This document shows positions 31,176 to 39,335 of a stretch of DNA of 45,196 bases, one piece after another; the stretch's first letter is position 1; each line of letters opens with the position of its first letter. Below the pieces are notes generated by a model, which saw only the letters and a program-made list of their open reading frames with translations, had not been told where the DNA came from and ran no database searches. Source of the stretch: Levilactobacillus paucivorans. Its GTDB lineage: Bacteria > Bacillota > Bacilli > Lactobacillales > Lactobacillaceae. The translations under genes and the position numbers were made by a program. The stretch covers positions 1-45,196 of the forward strand of contig NZ_JQCA01000032.1 in the NCBI RefSeq assembly GCF_001437125.1, written 5' to 3'.

Positions 31176-32612
31176 TCAAATGGCGTTCGTGCGGTACCAG
31201 TCGTAGATAGACTCGGCTTGATTGGCGGTTAAGTAACGCAAGGCAATGGCCTGATTACGATTACCGTGACGGACGTTAACAGTGAGGTGCATCAGGTGAG
31301 TGCGTTTCATCCAGATTGACTGACGTAAACGAACCGACTGAATTTTAGCCAGGGGCACCAAGTAGGTTTCACGGGTCCACCAGTGGCCGGTGCGCAGGAC
31401 CAAGAGCTTGTGTCCGACTAAGCTGCCGCCGGTATTATTGGCTGCGAACAGGCCCTGACCAAAGGCAATGACTAAGACGAGGTCAAAGAGGGCGTTCCAG
31501 GTCGGCCAGAACCAAGTAGCAATGGCCACCGGAACTACAGCGATAAGCAGCGCGTTGCGGACCAGTAGCCACCGACGACCATTGGTCACACTCAGGGCCG
31601 ATAGGTCGGGTGAGGTGGCTGGTGTCCAGTCAACGAAAGGTCGCAAGGCGGTATAGCTTTGTGGCAGGGTGACAGCCGGGAGAAGCACCAGGTCGTCATT
31701 GTTGTCCTCGGCCGCCGCACGGGAAGCCAGGAGGAGTTGGGCCGTTTGGATCCCAATCCATTGGCGGAAGACGTTCTGTTTGAACCGAACCGCCTGAATG
31801 CGTTGCAAGGGGACGGTGATGGTGTTGCGTTGAAAGAGGCCCTTGGCGACCTGAATTTGGTCACCAATCCGGGTTGCCCGGAAATGAAAGTAGCGAATGA
31901 GTAACATGACCACCGTAAAGAGCCAGGCGGCGACAGCAATCGCCAAGCCACCAATGATCAGGAACAGGCCGCTCAAGTGGGCCAAGTCCGATCCTAGGCG
32001 TTCGATGAGATTGTGAGGGAGCTTACCGTAGATCCCCAAGGCCACCAAGAGAATGGGGATAAATCCCGTCGATGTCAGGACAAATTGCCACCTAGGTCGA
32101 GTCGTCAGGGCGTAGGTGGCCTGTACGGCAGGAGCGATAACTGGTTCCGCGGAATTCGCTGTAGAGCTATCAGTCGGGACAGTGTTGGCCGCTTGACGAT
32201 AGTGTTCGATGAGGGCTGCGACGTCCGGCGTTACCGCGGCCAGCCGGACCTCTGGTTTGCCATCTTCGTGGCTGGCCGTTTCAACCGAGACCTCTTCTAA
32301 ATGAAAAGGTGCCAGATAGAACCATTGTTTCCGTTGCACTGTTTGAATGCGGGCATAGGGAATGTGTTCATGATGACGAACTAGAATGCCGGAGTGAAAT
32401 TCCAAGGCCGTTGGGGTGACCCGATAGCTGATGGACCACCAGCTGATCAGAGGCCAAATGACGAAGATGAGAATCGCTGCGGGGATGAGAAGCTTGCCCC
32501 ACCAGGACTGACTCTGAGCCAGAATAATAATCAAAAGAGGCCACCAATTTTTAACCGATTTGGCAAGGTGGTCGAGAAGGCCTAAGGGGTGCGTGCGTTT
32601 AGTTTTGGTCAT
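31176..32612 (-). CDS. ydbT: YdbT-like membrane protein with bacterial PH (bPH2) domains
   Basis: 478 aa. Alternating pairs of membrane segments and bPH2 (DUF304) domains: SYRVTPTALEFHSGILVRHHEHIPYARIQTVQ, RIGDQIQVAKGLFQRNTITVPLQRIQAVRF and HWWTRETYLVPLAKIQSVRLRQSIW each follow the bPH2 pattern, giving three modules. It overlaps the upstream YdbS-like gene by 14 nt. In Bacillus subtilis the ydbS-ydbT pair is sigma-W controlled and linked to resistance to antimicrobial compounds. Whether the same holds here is inference. Confidence 0.87.
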   Translation of the reverse strand: MTKTKRTHPLGLLDHLAKSVKNWWPLLIIILAQSQSWWGKLLIPAAILIFVIWPLISWWSISYRVTPTALEFHSGILVRHHEHIPYARIQTVQRKQWFYLAPFHLEEVSVETASHEDGKPEVRLAAVTPDVAALIEHYRQAANTVPTDSSTANSAEPVIAPAVQATYALTTRPRWQFVLTSTGFIPILLVALGIYGKLPHNLIERLGSDLAHLSGLFLIIGGLAIAVAAWLFTVVMLLIRYFHFRATRIGDQIQVAKGLFQRNTITVPLQRIQAVRFKQNVFRQWIGIQTAQLLLASRAAAEDNNDDLVLLPAVTLPQSYTALRPFVDWTPATSPDLSALSVTNGRRWLLVRNALLIAVVPVAIATWFWPTWNALFDLVLVIAFGQGLFAANNTGGSLVGHKLLVLRTGHWWTRETYLVPLAKIQSVRLRQSIWMKRTHLMHLTVNVRHGNRNQAIALRYLTANQAESIYDWYRTNAI

Positions 32613-33075
32613 GGCGGGCCTCCCGGGCGAGCTGCATGATCTGATCGCGCAGCTGTTCGGCGGTCGTCAGCTCCAGTCCTTCGATGGTGTGGGTCGTGGA
32701 GGCCGTAGCTACGGTGACCTTAGATAGCTTACGCCATTGGAGCAGCGGTCCGGCGTTGAGCGTCACATTTTGGACGCGGGCAATGGGGATGGCGACGCGC
32801 TTCTTGAAGATGAAGCCGGCCTGCATCTCAACGGCGGTGTCGGAAATCATGTAGCGGGTAAAACGATAACGATAGGGAATAAGAGCGGTTTCAATGATGG
32901 GTTCACCGATGGCAACGACCAGCATGGTGACGGTCAGCCAAGCAGCCCAATCCCAGTAGGTCTGAGCCAGCCAGAATAGGCCGGTTACGACGAGTAGAAC
33001 CAGTAGGCTACCGATAGCGCTGATTCCCCAAATCAGCTTAATTCGGTTGGGTAGCGGGTGTTGTGATTGTGACAT
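32599..33075 (-). CDS. ydbS: YdbS-like bPH2-domain membrane protein
   Basis: 158 aa: two membrane segments (IKLIWGISAIGSLLVLLVVTGLFWLA and WDWAAWLTVTMLVVAIGEPI) followed by one bPH2 domain (RYMISDTAVEMQAGFIFKKRVAIPIARVQNVTLNAGPLLQ). ATG with aggagaggaagttagttc. First gene of a leftward ydbS-ydbT-DUF2200 operon. Confidence 0.88.
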   Translation of the reverse strand: MSQSQHPLPNRIKLIWGISAIGSLLVLLVVTGLFWLAQTYWDWAAWLTVTMLVVAIGEPIIETALIPYRYRFTRYMISDTAVEMQAGFIFKKRVAIPIARVQNVTLNAGPLLQWRKLSKVTVATASTTHTIEGLELTTAEQLRDQIMQLAREARHDQN

Positions 33076-33230
33076 GAACTAACTTCCTCTCCTGTTAGAA
33101 ACAGTGTAGCAAGGACCGCGGGAGGCGGCAACCCATCCGGAGGAGAAAAAATATTTTTGAACAGTGATCTAGACCAGTTACTGCGGCAGGTGAAACGATT
33201 AACCTAGTGGCGAAGACATCAATTTAGGGT

Positions 33231-33259
33231 TTGACGATTGGATTAGGAGTCCGTATAAT
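33231..33259 (+). promoter_or_regulatory. Promoter of the ndt-permease operon
   Basis: -35 TTGACG (33231-33236), 17-nt spacer, -10 TATAAT (33254-33259). Confidence 0.85.
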
Positions 33260-33278
33260 ACTCTCCAATAAGCAAACA

Positions 33279-33385
33279 GTCCTTTGAAGTTAGTCCCGTG
33301 AGGCTAGCAAAGGTACGGTAGAAACTACTGGGAAACCAGTGGGTGCTAGCGGCTGGAATTCTCGCGGGATTCGGCCGCTTTTTTT
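33279..33385 (+). promoter_or_regulatory. PyrR-type transcription attenuator
   Basis: CCTTTG (33281-33286) and CAAAGG (33308-33313) close a stem-loop holding TTAGTCCCGTGAGGCTAG, the PyrR-binding-loop consensus known from pyr operons. GCTAGCA (33303-33309) can instead pair with TGCTAGC (33344-33350) as antiterminator. The terminator is AGCGGC (33348-33353) / GCCGCT (33374-33379) plus seven T. UMP-bound PyrR would stabilise the first stem and switch the operon off when pyrimidines are plentiful. Confidence 0.85.
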
Positions 33386-33427
33386 GTGGGCCCGGGGACT
33401 GAATACACCTACTTGGAGGAATTTATC

Positions 33428-33868
33428 ATGGCACAAATCTATGTTGCAAGTCCGTTCTTCAGTCCCGAACAAATCGACCGCGTTCAACGGGTTGAACAAG
33501 CTTTAGAGGCCAATCCCACAGTCGTGGATTTCTATTCGCCACGCCTGCATCAAGACGCCGAACACGAACAATTCACGAAGCCCTGGGCAACTGAGATCTA
33601 TCACCGTGACATGGACCAAATTGCGGCGGCTCAAATTGTGGTAACGGTGATTGACTTCGAAGCTGAAAATGTGGATTCCGGCACGGCCTATGAGTTGGGC
33701 GTGGCCACAATGAGTCACAAACCTATCATCGTCCTCCAAGAGAAGACGGAACAGGTCAACTTGATGATTTCGGAAAGCTTGCACTGGTACACTCAGGATG
33801 TGAAGGCCCTTGCTACTTATGACTTCCAGCAATTACCTAGTAATGAATTTACCGGGAAAGTGCTGTAA
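33428..33868 (+). CDS. ndt: Nucleoside 2-deoxyribosyltransferase
   Basis: 146 aa from the ATG at 33428 (cttggaggaatttatc upstream). IYVASPFFSPEQIDRV at the N-terminus and VDSGTAYELGVA (D83 to the catalytic Glu, E89) match the NDT family, which moves deoxyribose between bases in the cytosol for nucleoside salvage, a hallmark enzyme of lactobacilli. Slightly shorter than the ~157-aa reference enzymes but with both active-site segments. It lies behind a PyrR attenuator and 28 nt before an NCS1 permease. Confidence 0.92.
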   Translation: MAQIYVASPFFSPEQIDRVQRVEQALEANPTVVDFYSPRLHQDAEHEQFTKPWATEIYHRDMDQIAAAQIVVTVIDFEAENVDSGTAYELGVATMSHKPIIVLQEKTEQVNLMISESLHWYTQDVKALATYDFQQLPSNEFTGKVL

Positions 33869-33896
33869 TTCACGACAATCAAGGAGGGACTAACAC

Positions 33897-35309
33897 ATGG
33901 CACAGGAAATTAAAACGCTGGTCAAAGCACCAGCCAAGACTTATGGACGCGTCGATGCGGTCCCACGTGAGAGTCGCCGCATGGGAAATTGGGATTTATT
34001 TGCGACCTGGATTGGCGCTAATGCTAACAATGGGACCTGGTATATTGGTGGCGTGATTGCGGCGTGTGGTTTCTTGACGGCCTCGACAACACTGATGGTG
34101 GTGGGTGTTCTGGCCTACGTTCTGCTGGCCGCGGCTAGCTACATGGGTTATCGCACCGGGTTGCCGGCGATGGCGCTAACGCGGACCTCGTTTGGTCTAC
34201 GAGGGAGCATTGTACCGTCGATTATTAATGTCGTTCAGTTCATTGGTTGGGCCGCGGTGAATACCTTTATTGCCGCGACGTCCATCAGTTACATATTTGG
34301 GGAGCTCTTCGGATGGCCCCTCTATGGCAAGCCGGGTGGTAACTTTGGCCTCATCGTGGGGATTATCATCATGAGCGTGTTGCACCTCCTGAGTATCTCG
34401 ATGGGGGAACGGTCGGTGCGGTTGATTGAACGGGTCGGCATTATCCTGGTTGTGGTTTTCGTTCTTTGGGAGTCGGTCGTGGTCTTTCAGACGGTGTCAT
34501 TCCATGATATCGTGAGCTGGCAACCACCGCATGCCTTGAAGATGTCTTCGGGCGTCGCGGCGGATACCCTAGCGGCCTTTAACCTGGCCTGGGTGACGGC
34601 GGCCTCCGACTTCAGTCGTTTTACCAATAAACGCTCGGCAGCCACAACCGCGTCATTTCTAGGGGCCAACATCGGTCTCTTCTGGTTTGCCTTGATTGGA
34701 CTTTTTGCCACGATCGGGACGGCGGTATCGCTGAACCACTTTGACCCGAACAACTCAGACCCCAGTACCGTGGCTGCTAAATTAGGACTTGGGGTGATTG
34801 CCCTGCTGGTGATTGTTTTGACGAGTACGACGGCCAATGCCGTGAATTTGATGTCGGCCGGGTCAGCCTTAACGAACATCACCCATCGCCTTTCCTTAAA
34901 CGTGAGCCTGTGGGTGGTGACGATTTTGGCGACTGCAGTGAGTTTTATTCCCGTTTATCTCGCTAGTTTTCTGGACGTCTTTGAAACCTTCCTCGATGGG
35001 ATTGGCATGTTTCTGGGACCCGAGATTGCCATCTTCCTGCTTGATTACTTCGTGCTGAAACGGCGTCGCTACCACCTGAAGGAATTTACGGCCGTGCGTG
35101 GCGCCTACTGGTACGCGCATGGGGTGAACTGGGTGGCCGTCGCCAGCTGGGCACTCGGGGTCGCCGCATACTGGGGTCTCAAACAGGTCAGTGTGATTGC
35201 GGATACTGTCGGAGCCACATTTATCGCCATGGCTTTGACGGCTTTGATTTACTGGATTGGGATGTCGGTGACAACTTCTGAGGCTGGTAGTGAAGAACAA
35301 GTAAATTAG
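33897..35309 (+). CDS. NCS1-family nucleobase permease (cytosine/purine type)
   Basis: 470 aa with about 12 hydrophobic segments; caaggagggactaacac precedes the ATG. The N-terminal NWDLFATWIGANANNGTWYIGGVIAACGF, the GLPAMALTRTSFGLRGSIVPSIINVVQFIGWAAVNTF stretch and AWVTAASDFSRF are NCS1 hallmarks (CodB/FCY2 relatives). It probably imports a pyrimidine or purine base by cation symport. Co-transcription with ndt under a PyrR switch suggests cytosine or another pyrimidine base or nucleoside. Confidence 0.88.
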   Translation: MAQEIKTLVKAPAKTYGRVDAVPRESRRMGNWDLFATWIGANANNGTWYIGGVIAACGFLTASTTLMVVGVLAYVLLAAASYMGYRTGLPAMALTRTSFGLRGSIVPSIINVVQFIGWAAVNTFIAATSISYIFGELFGWPLYGKPGGNFGLIVGIIIMSVLHLLSISMGERSVRLIERVGIILVVVFVLWESVVVFQTVSFHDIVSWQPPHALKMSSGVAADTLAAFNLAWVTAASDFSRFTNKRSAATTASFLGANIGLFWFALIGLFATIGTAVSLNHFDPNNSDPSTVAAKLGLGVIALLVIVLTSTTANAVNLMSAGSALTNITHRLSLNVSLWVVTILATAVSFIPVYLASFLDVFETFLDGIGMFLGPEIAIFLLDYFVLKRRRYHLKEFTAVRGAYWYAHGVNWVAVASWALGVAAYWGLKQVSVIADTVGATFIAMALTALIYWIGMSVTTSEAGSEEQVN

Positions 35310-35318
35310 TTTAAATTG

Positions 35319-35505
35319 TCCGCCTGCGGCTGCCAGGGATTACGCCTGCTGTGGGGACGCTTCAGCCCGATGGGCTTCTCGCTCGATTTGAAGCCCCGCC
35401 AAGAGCACGGGTCTTCAAAGTCGCCCAGAATGTAAGGCCGAGATAAACCGCTCGGTCTAACATTCTCACCACGGCCGGCTCCATCCCTGGCCTCCTCCGG
35501 CTAAG
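35319..35505. ncRNA. Multi-branched structured intergenic element, unknown family
   Basis: In the 377-nt gap after the permease. CCAGGGAT (35333-35340) pairs with ATCCCTGG (35483-35490), closing a domain with three internal stems: AGCCC-gat-GGGCT (35364-35376), TTTGAAG (35387-35393) / CTTCAAA (35413-35419), and GAATGT..GGCCGAG / CTCGGTC..ACATTC (35428-35465). It is GC-rich with a CCTCCTCCGG end. No ORF is seen. It could be a regulatory RNA, an mRNA 3' end or a dispersed repeat; the strand is undecided. Confidence 0.5.
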
Positions 35506-35583
35506 ATTCGACTTTTACCACTATACAGAAGAACCTGTTGTCATTAAATTAATGAGTAGTCTAATTGAATAAAAATGAAATTA

Positions 35584-35637
35584 AAAACTGGTAACCATCG
35601 CTTGGGGACTTCCAAGCCATGGTTACCAGTTTTGTTT
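35584..35637. terminator. Bidirectional terminator
   Basis: AAAACTGGTAACCAT...GCTTGG / CCAAGC...ATGGTTACCAGTTTT, about 22-nt arms with a 6-nt loop, followed by GTTTTG; A tract on the other side serves the LURF-one gene. Confidence 0.9.
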
Positions 35638-35686
35638 TGTCGAAATGCATTTCCGTGGACTAGCCGTTGGTGTTTGAGATGTGACC

Positions 35687-36190
35687 CTAATGACCAGCCG
35701 CGGCGCCGCTGGCTGCGGCTTCTGCTTGCTTCTTGACATAGTCGATGGCAATGACTAAGCCAACTAACAGGAGCTCCTCCTGGTCATCAAAAGTGGAGAT
35801 TTCATATTTGTCACCGACACTGAACCAACGTTTACGAATCTGACCGACGACGGTCCCTTGCCGCGAGACGTCAAAGTTCATGTCCCAGAAATCACCGGAA
35901 ACTGTGAGGCCGGCCGCATTCAGGTCGTAGTGGGGTTTCAAAAAGGTGAAGCGCTTTTGAATCGTTGCCACCGAACGACCGCCAATCTCCAGAGTGAACT
36001 GAGGCATCAAGGTGAAGGGCTTCTTCGTCACGCTGGCCACGACGCGGTCGTTGAGATCGAGAATATCGAAATGTTTCGGAATCCGAAAGACGCTCCCAAC
36101 CGCGTGATAGACGGGGTTGTCACGTTCATCGAGAATATCGAACTTATCTCGTAAGGACAAGACTTTTTGATTTAGGTAGAGTTTAGACAT
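35687..36190 (-). CDS. LURF-one-related (YxjI/tubby-like) protein
   Basis: 167 aa. MSKLYLNQKVLSLRDKFDILDERDNPVYHAVGSVF..., the repeated beta patterns FDILDLNDRVVASVTKK and YDLNAAGLTVSGDFWDMNFDV, and the length match the LURF-one family (PF04525), a tubby-like beta barrel that may bind lipid or membrane. Bacterial roles are unknown. ATG preceded by cggaggaaacacg. The C-terminus ends with an Ala/Gly-rich tail and GH. Single gene. Confidence 0.85.
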   Translation of the reverse strand: MSKLYLNQKVLSLRDKFDILDERDNPVYHAVGSVFRIPKHFDILDLNDRVVASVTKKPFTLMPQFTLEIGGRSVATIQKRFTFLKPHYDLNAAGLTVSGDFWDMNFDVSRQGTVVGQIRKRWFSVGDKYEISTFDDQEELLLVGLVIAIDYVKKQAEAAASGAAAGH

Positions 36191-36306
36191 CGTGTTTCCT
36201 CCGATCCGAGTTGTGGTTGAGCTGATTTGAATGGCAGAATGGTTTGAGTAATTGACTCTATTCTAGTTGACTATTCGAGCTAAGGGAAGCCATTTGCAGA
36301 AACAAG

Positions 36307-36354
36307 AAAGCTAGGCACCCACGCCTCAAATGTGCAGGGAGGGGGCCTAGCTTT
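36307..36354 (-). terminator. Terminator of the pga/ica-like operon
   Basis: AAAGCTAGGC / GCCTAGCTTT closes a hairpin whose interior also pairs (CCC/GGG); on the minus strand CTTTCTTGTTT follows. Confidence 0.75.
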
Positions 36355-36366
36355 GTGTGGTTTGGT

Positions 36367-37251
36367 TTAGGATAGCCACGTCTTCATGGACGGCCAGCTC
36401 TCTTGGTTCACCACGATTCGTGGGGTCGCGTTGAGATCGGTTTGGTCGGTGACAATTCCGGAGTTCAGGGTGGCGACCCAACCGAGACGTTGACTCGCCA
36501 GAAACTGATTAATTTGGGTGGTACCCGAACCGTAAGGAAAGGCAAATGACGTGGCAGAAACGCCGGTATGTTGCTTTAGTTCGCGTTTAGACAATGCAAA
36601 GTCGCGCTGGAAACGACCCACAAAGTGTGGCTGCATGAACACCGGCTGAAAGTGGGCGTTCAAATGATGCAGGTTGTGGGTGTGTAACCCCAACGTCATG
36701 AGGGATCCGGCAGACTTTTGAGCCGTCCGAATCTGACGCCAGGTTGCCAGTTGCGTTCCCTCACGGTATTCGCCGGTATTCCCGGTGATAATGAACGTCG
36801 TGAAGGGGAAGTTGTAATGTTTCATCACGGGGATGGCATTGTCAATCACGGTGCGGTCGATGTCATCGAAGCTCAGTACGGCATATTTACCGTGGATCGG
36901 CTTTCCTGACCGTACCATCTGCGTCATGGTGTCGGCGGAGATGACCTGCACGTGATGCGCCTTCAGAAACTTCATTTGTGACTTGAATTGGTCCAGCGGC
37001 ACGTTAAATTCGTGGAGTTGGGAGTTATTTGAAAGTCCTTGGACCAGACGGGTGGGCAGGCTATCCTGAAGCACACGGTGGTAGCAAAAGACCATGATGC
37101 CGTTCTGTACCTTTTGATACTGGGCGGGTAACGCGTAGCCGGCTTGCATGTGTTGTTGTTGATCGGCCTGTCGATGAGCGGTCCAGCCTAGGGTGAAGAA
37201 CAGGGTTACCAGGAGGGTCACTAAGAGACCCTTACGAAATAAGCGTGACAT
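36367..37251 (-). CDS. Polysaccharide deacetylase (IcaB/PgaB-like)
   Basis: 294 aa from the ATG at 37251 (aaaaggaggaacgcta upstream), which shares one base with the previous stop (TAATG). N-terminal membrane or signal segment (LLVTLLVTLFFTLGWTA). NodB-type motifs: YAVLSFDDIDRTVIDNAIPVM (the catalytic/metal DD) and HTHNLHHL (metal His pair), then FAFPYGSG. The family removes acetyl groups from poly-beta-1,6-N-acetylglucosamine at the cell surface. Third gene of the operon. Confidence 0.88.
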   Translation of the reverse strand: MSRLFRKGLLVTLLVTLFFTLGWTAHRQADQQQHMQAGYALPAQYQKVQNGIMVFCYHRVLQDSLPTRLVQGLSNNSQLHEFNVPLDQFKSQMKFLKAHHVQVISADTMTQMVRSGKPIHGKYAVLSFDDIDRTVIDNAIPVMKHYNFPFTTFIITGNTGEYREGTQLATWRQIRTAQKSAGSLMTLGLHTHNLHHLNAHFQPVFMQPHFVGRFQRDFALSKRELKQHTGVSATSFAFPYGSGTTQINQFLASQRLGWVATLNSGIVTDQTDLNATPRIVVNQESWPSMKTWLS

Positions 37252-37541
37252 TAGCGTTCCTCCTTTTTCAGACAGGCCCACCGCCAGCCAGCGTAAATGG
37301 GAACGAGGATCAGCAAGAGGCCGATCAAGGCCAACAAGTGATCATCGGCGTGGGCTTTCAGATTAAAGAGGAGGTACAGACTGACCAGCGTATCGCTGTA
37401 CCAGCCAGCTTTAAAACTAATATTGTCCAAGACGATCATCGCGACAAATCCCCACAGGGCGGTTAGCACGAGCCCGCGAACGTAGCGACTGAAGCGACTC
37501 GTTTGGTGGCGAATGATGGGATCGATTGGTTGTTTTTGCAT
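37251..37541 (-). CDS. Small membrane subunit (IcaD/PgaD-like)
   Basis: 96 aa from the ATG at 37541; the in-frame extension to 37607 lies within the upstream gene. Two membrane segments (VLTALWGFVAMIVLDNI and HLLALIGLLLILVPIYAGW). Size, topology and place between the polymerase and the deacetylase fit the PgaD/IcaD role of assisting the glycosyltransferase. Sequence similarity alone would not name it. One nucleotide separates it from the preceding stop. Confidence 0.72.
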   Translation of the reverse strand: MQKQPIDPIIRHQTSRFSRYVRGLVLTALWGFVAMIVLDNISFKAGWYSDTLVSLYLLFNLKAHADDHLLALIGLLLILVPIYAGWRWACLKKEER

Positions 37542-37542
37542 G

Positions 37543-38763
37543 TTAAATCCCCCGATCTGGACTGCGCCAAGTGCCAGTCCGTTGTGGACTAATGAAGTAG
37601 GAGCCAATCGCTGAAAGACAGCTGATTAGGTTGACCATCCAATAGTACAGGACGTAGACCGGTACGAGTAACAGTTCTGGCACCGCAAGCTTGGCGGTCA
37701 CTTGCGAGGACAGAAAGCCCACAGTAAATTGGATCCCGCTTAATAGCAGCAGGATCACAAGAAGGTTTCCATCTAGCGCCAGTCCGTGTAGAAAGAGCAA
37801 TTGAATGGCGTAACTGATGACGCTTAACGCCGTGAGGACCGCCCACAAATTACTGACCACTGTCTCCAATAACAGGAAACGTTGGCCCCACGGGTTACGA
37901 TAGAAGCCACGCCAATTGGTAACCAGAACTTCAAGACCGCCGCGTGACCAGCGCTGACGTTGCTTAATCAAGCCGCGTAAGCGTTCGGGAACCAAGATCC
38001 AGCAGATGGCTCGTGGTTCGTAAGCGACGCGCCAGTGGTGCCGATAAAGGCGCCAGGTGACGTCGATATCCTCGGTCATGACATCGGGATTCCACCCGCC
38101 AACAGCAACCAGTGCTTCACGTCGAAAGGCCACGATGACCCCGGAAACGGTGGTAATGCTACCGGTTAAGTAGGCCTGAGCCTTCTTGATGAGATCGATC
38201 ACCCCAATGTACTCCAACAGTTGGAGACGACCTAGCAGATTAGAACGGTTACGGACGACGGGTTTTCCCGTCACGGCGCCGCAGTCCGGTTGGGCGATCA
38301 GCGTGGTGATTAATTGGGTAACGGCATCCGGCGACAGCAGTGAGTCGGCATCAATGGCCACGAGATAGTCTCCCCGAGCGACTCGTAGACCTTGATTCAG
38401 GGCATTGGCCTTACCACGATTCACCGGCAACGCCACAATGGTCATGTCAAGCTGACCACGCCACTGTTCCTTGAGTGAGGCCATGAGGTCTCGCGTGGCA
38501 TCGCTACTACAATCATCAATTAAAACCACCTCATAATGGCTGTAATCCAACGCTGCTAAGGACTGGATGGCCTCTTCTAGTGTCGCCACCTCATTGTGAG
38601 CTGGAACTAGGATTGAGACGAATGGGGCCTCAACGGGCTTGACCAAGGTGCGCGATTGTTGCCGTCGATAGAGGCTTGAAAACAGGCAGCCGGTAATCCA
38701 AATGATCGAAACGAAGATGGGATAGCCGACCACAAAGGCCGTACTTAGATTGTTAAACCACAT
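37543..38763 (-). CDS. Poly-N-acetylglucosamine synthase glycosyltransferase (IcaA/PgaC-like)
   Basis: 406 aa from the ATG at 38763, 12 nt after gggggag; a TTG at 38784 lies within the ribosome site itself. N-terminal membrane segment, GT2 catalytic domain with VSILVPAHNE, LIDDCSSDATRDL, AIDADSLL (DxD), TEDIDVTWRL (catalytic base) and KQRQRWSRGG (QxxRW), then several C-terminal membrane segments. This is the processive GT2 arrangement of PNAG/cellulose-type synthases. The polymer is probably beta-1,6-GlcNAc given the linked deacetylase and PgaD-like gene. No IcaC-like acyltransferase is present. Confidence 0.88.
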   Translation of the reverse strand: MWFNNLSTAFVVGYPIFVSIIWITGCLFSSLYRRQQSRTLVKPVEAPFVSILVPAHNEVATLEEAIQSLAALDYSHYEVVLIDDCSSDATRDLMASLKEQWRGQLDMTIVALPVNRGKANALNQGLRVARGDYLVAIDADSLLSPDAVTQLITTLIAQPDCGAVTGKPVVRNRSNLLGRLQLLEYIGVIDLIKKAQAYLTGSITTVSGVIVAFRREALVAVGGWNPDVMTEDIDVTWRLYRHHWRVAYEPRAICWILVPERLRGLIKQRQRWSRGGLEVLVTNWRGFYRNPWGQRFLLLETVVSNLWAVLTALSVISYAIQLLFLHGLALDGNLLVILLLLSGIQFTVGFLSSQVTAKLAVPELLLVPVYVLYYWMVNLISCLSAIGSYFISPQRTGTWRSPDRGI

Positions 38764-38994
38764 AACTTTAAAATTCTCCCCCAATATTGAACATAAACGA
38801 TATTAACTAGCTTGACCTAGAGCATAGCATGCTAGGAGGGGCGGTGAAATGGGGGAATTGAATTGTGGTAAAAACGTAAGCTTTAATAATTATATTTATT
38901 TTTAATTGTTCTTGGCCGAGCGGTCGACGGGAATTATTGCGGGTCACCGTGGTAGAATGAGGAGTGGAAAGATAAGAATTGGAGGGTGATCGGA

Positions 38995-39237
38995 ATGATG
39001 CAAAAGATGCCAATTTTACCATTAGTGGACCGGTTGGTTGCGGGCGAAAGCGTAACGCTATCCACGGACGTTGGTCAGGATGTCTTAATTCAGCCAGAAG
39101 TCGTTGAAGGCCGGATGACAGGAAACTACCTGAGCAGTGCCTTACCAGGTGTGCGTTACGATGATCCACGGATTATCTTAAAGGAAACGTTGACGGACTT
39201 TGATGAACGGAACATTACCATTACCAGCATCGATTAA
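38995..39237 (+). CDS. Small protein of unknown function
   Basis: 80 aa from the ATG at 38995, 8 nt after ggagggtg. Acidic and soluble, no Cys, no membrane segment. I do not recognise the family. It starts MMQKMPILPLVDRLVAGESV and ends DFDERNITITSID. The clean ribosome site, codon use like its neighbours and the hairpin behind it (39264-39290) support a real gene. Confidence 0.6.
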   Translation: MMQKMPILPLVDRLVAGESVTLSTDVGQDVLIQPEVVEGRMTGNYLSSALPGVRYDDPRIILKETLTDFDERNITITSID

Positions 39238-39263
39238 TCCGGCTGTTAAATAAACAGAGCAGA

Positions 39264-39290
39264 CCCCCTTCAGCCCATCGGGCAAGGGGG
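39264..39290 (+). terminator. GC-rich hairpin after the small protein
   Basis: CCCCCTT / AAGGGGG with inner AGCCC/GGGC and outer AGAC/GTCT. Only scattered T follow (CCTTGTCT), so termination is moderate. Confidence 0.6.
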
Positions 39291-39335
39291 CCTTGTCTAT
39301 ATCCTCAAGCCGATTGAAAAGTGAAGTGAAGTAAA

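Noticed and set aside
31592-31954. Alternative-frame ORFs inside the YdbT-like gene
   Set aside because: They overlap a well-supported membrane protein, and lack ribosome sites.
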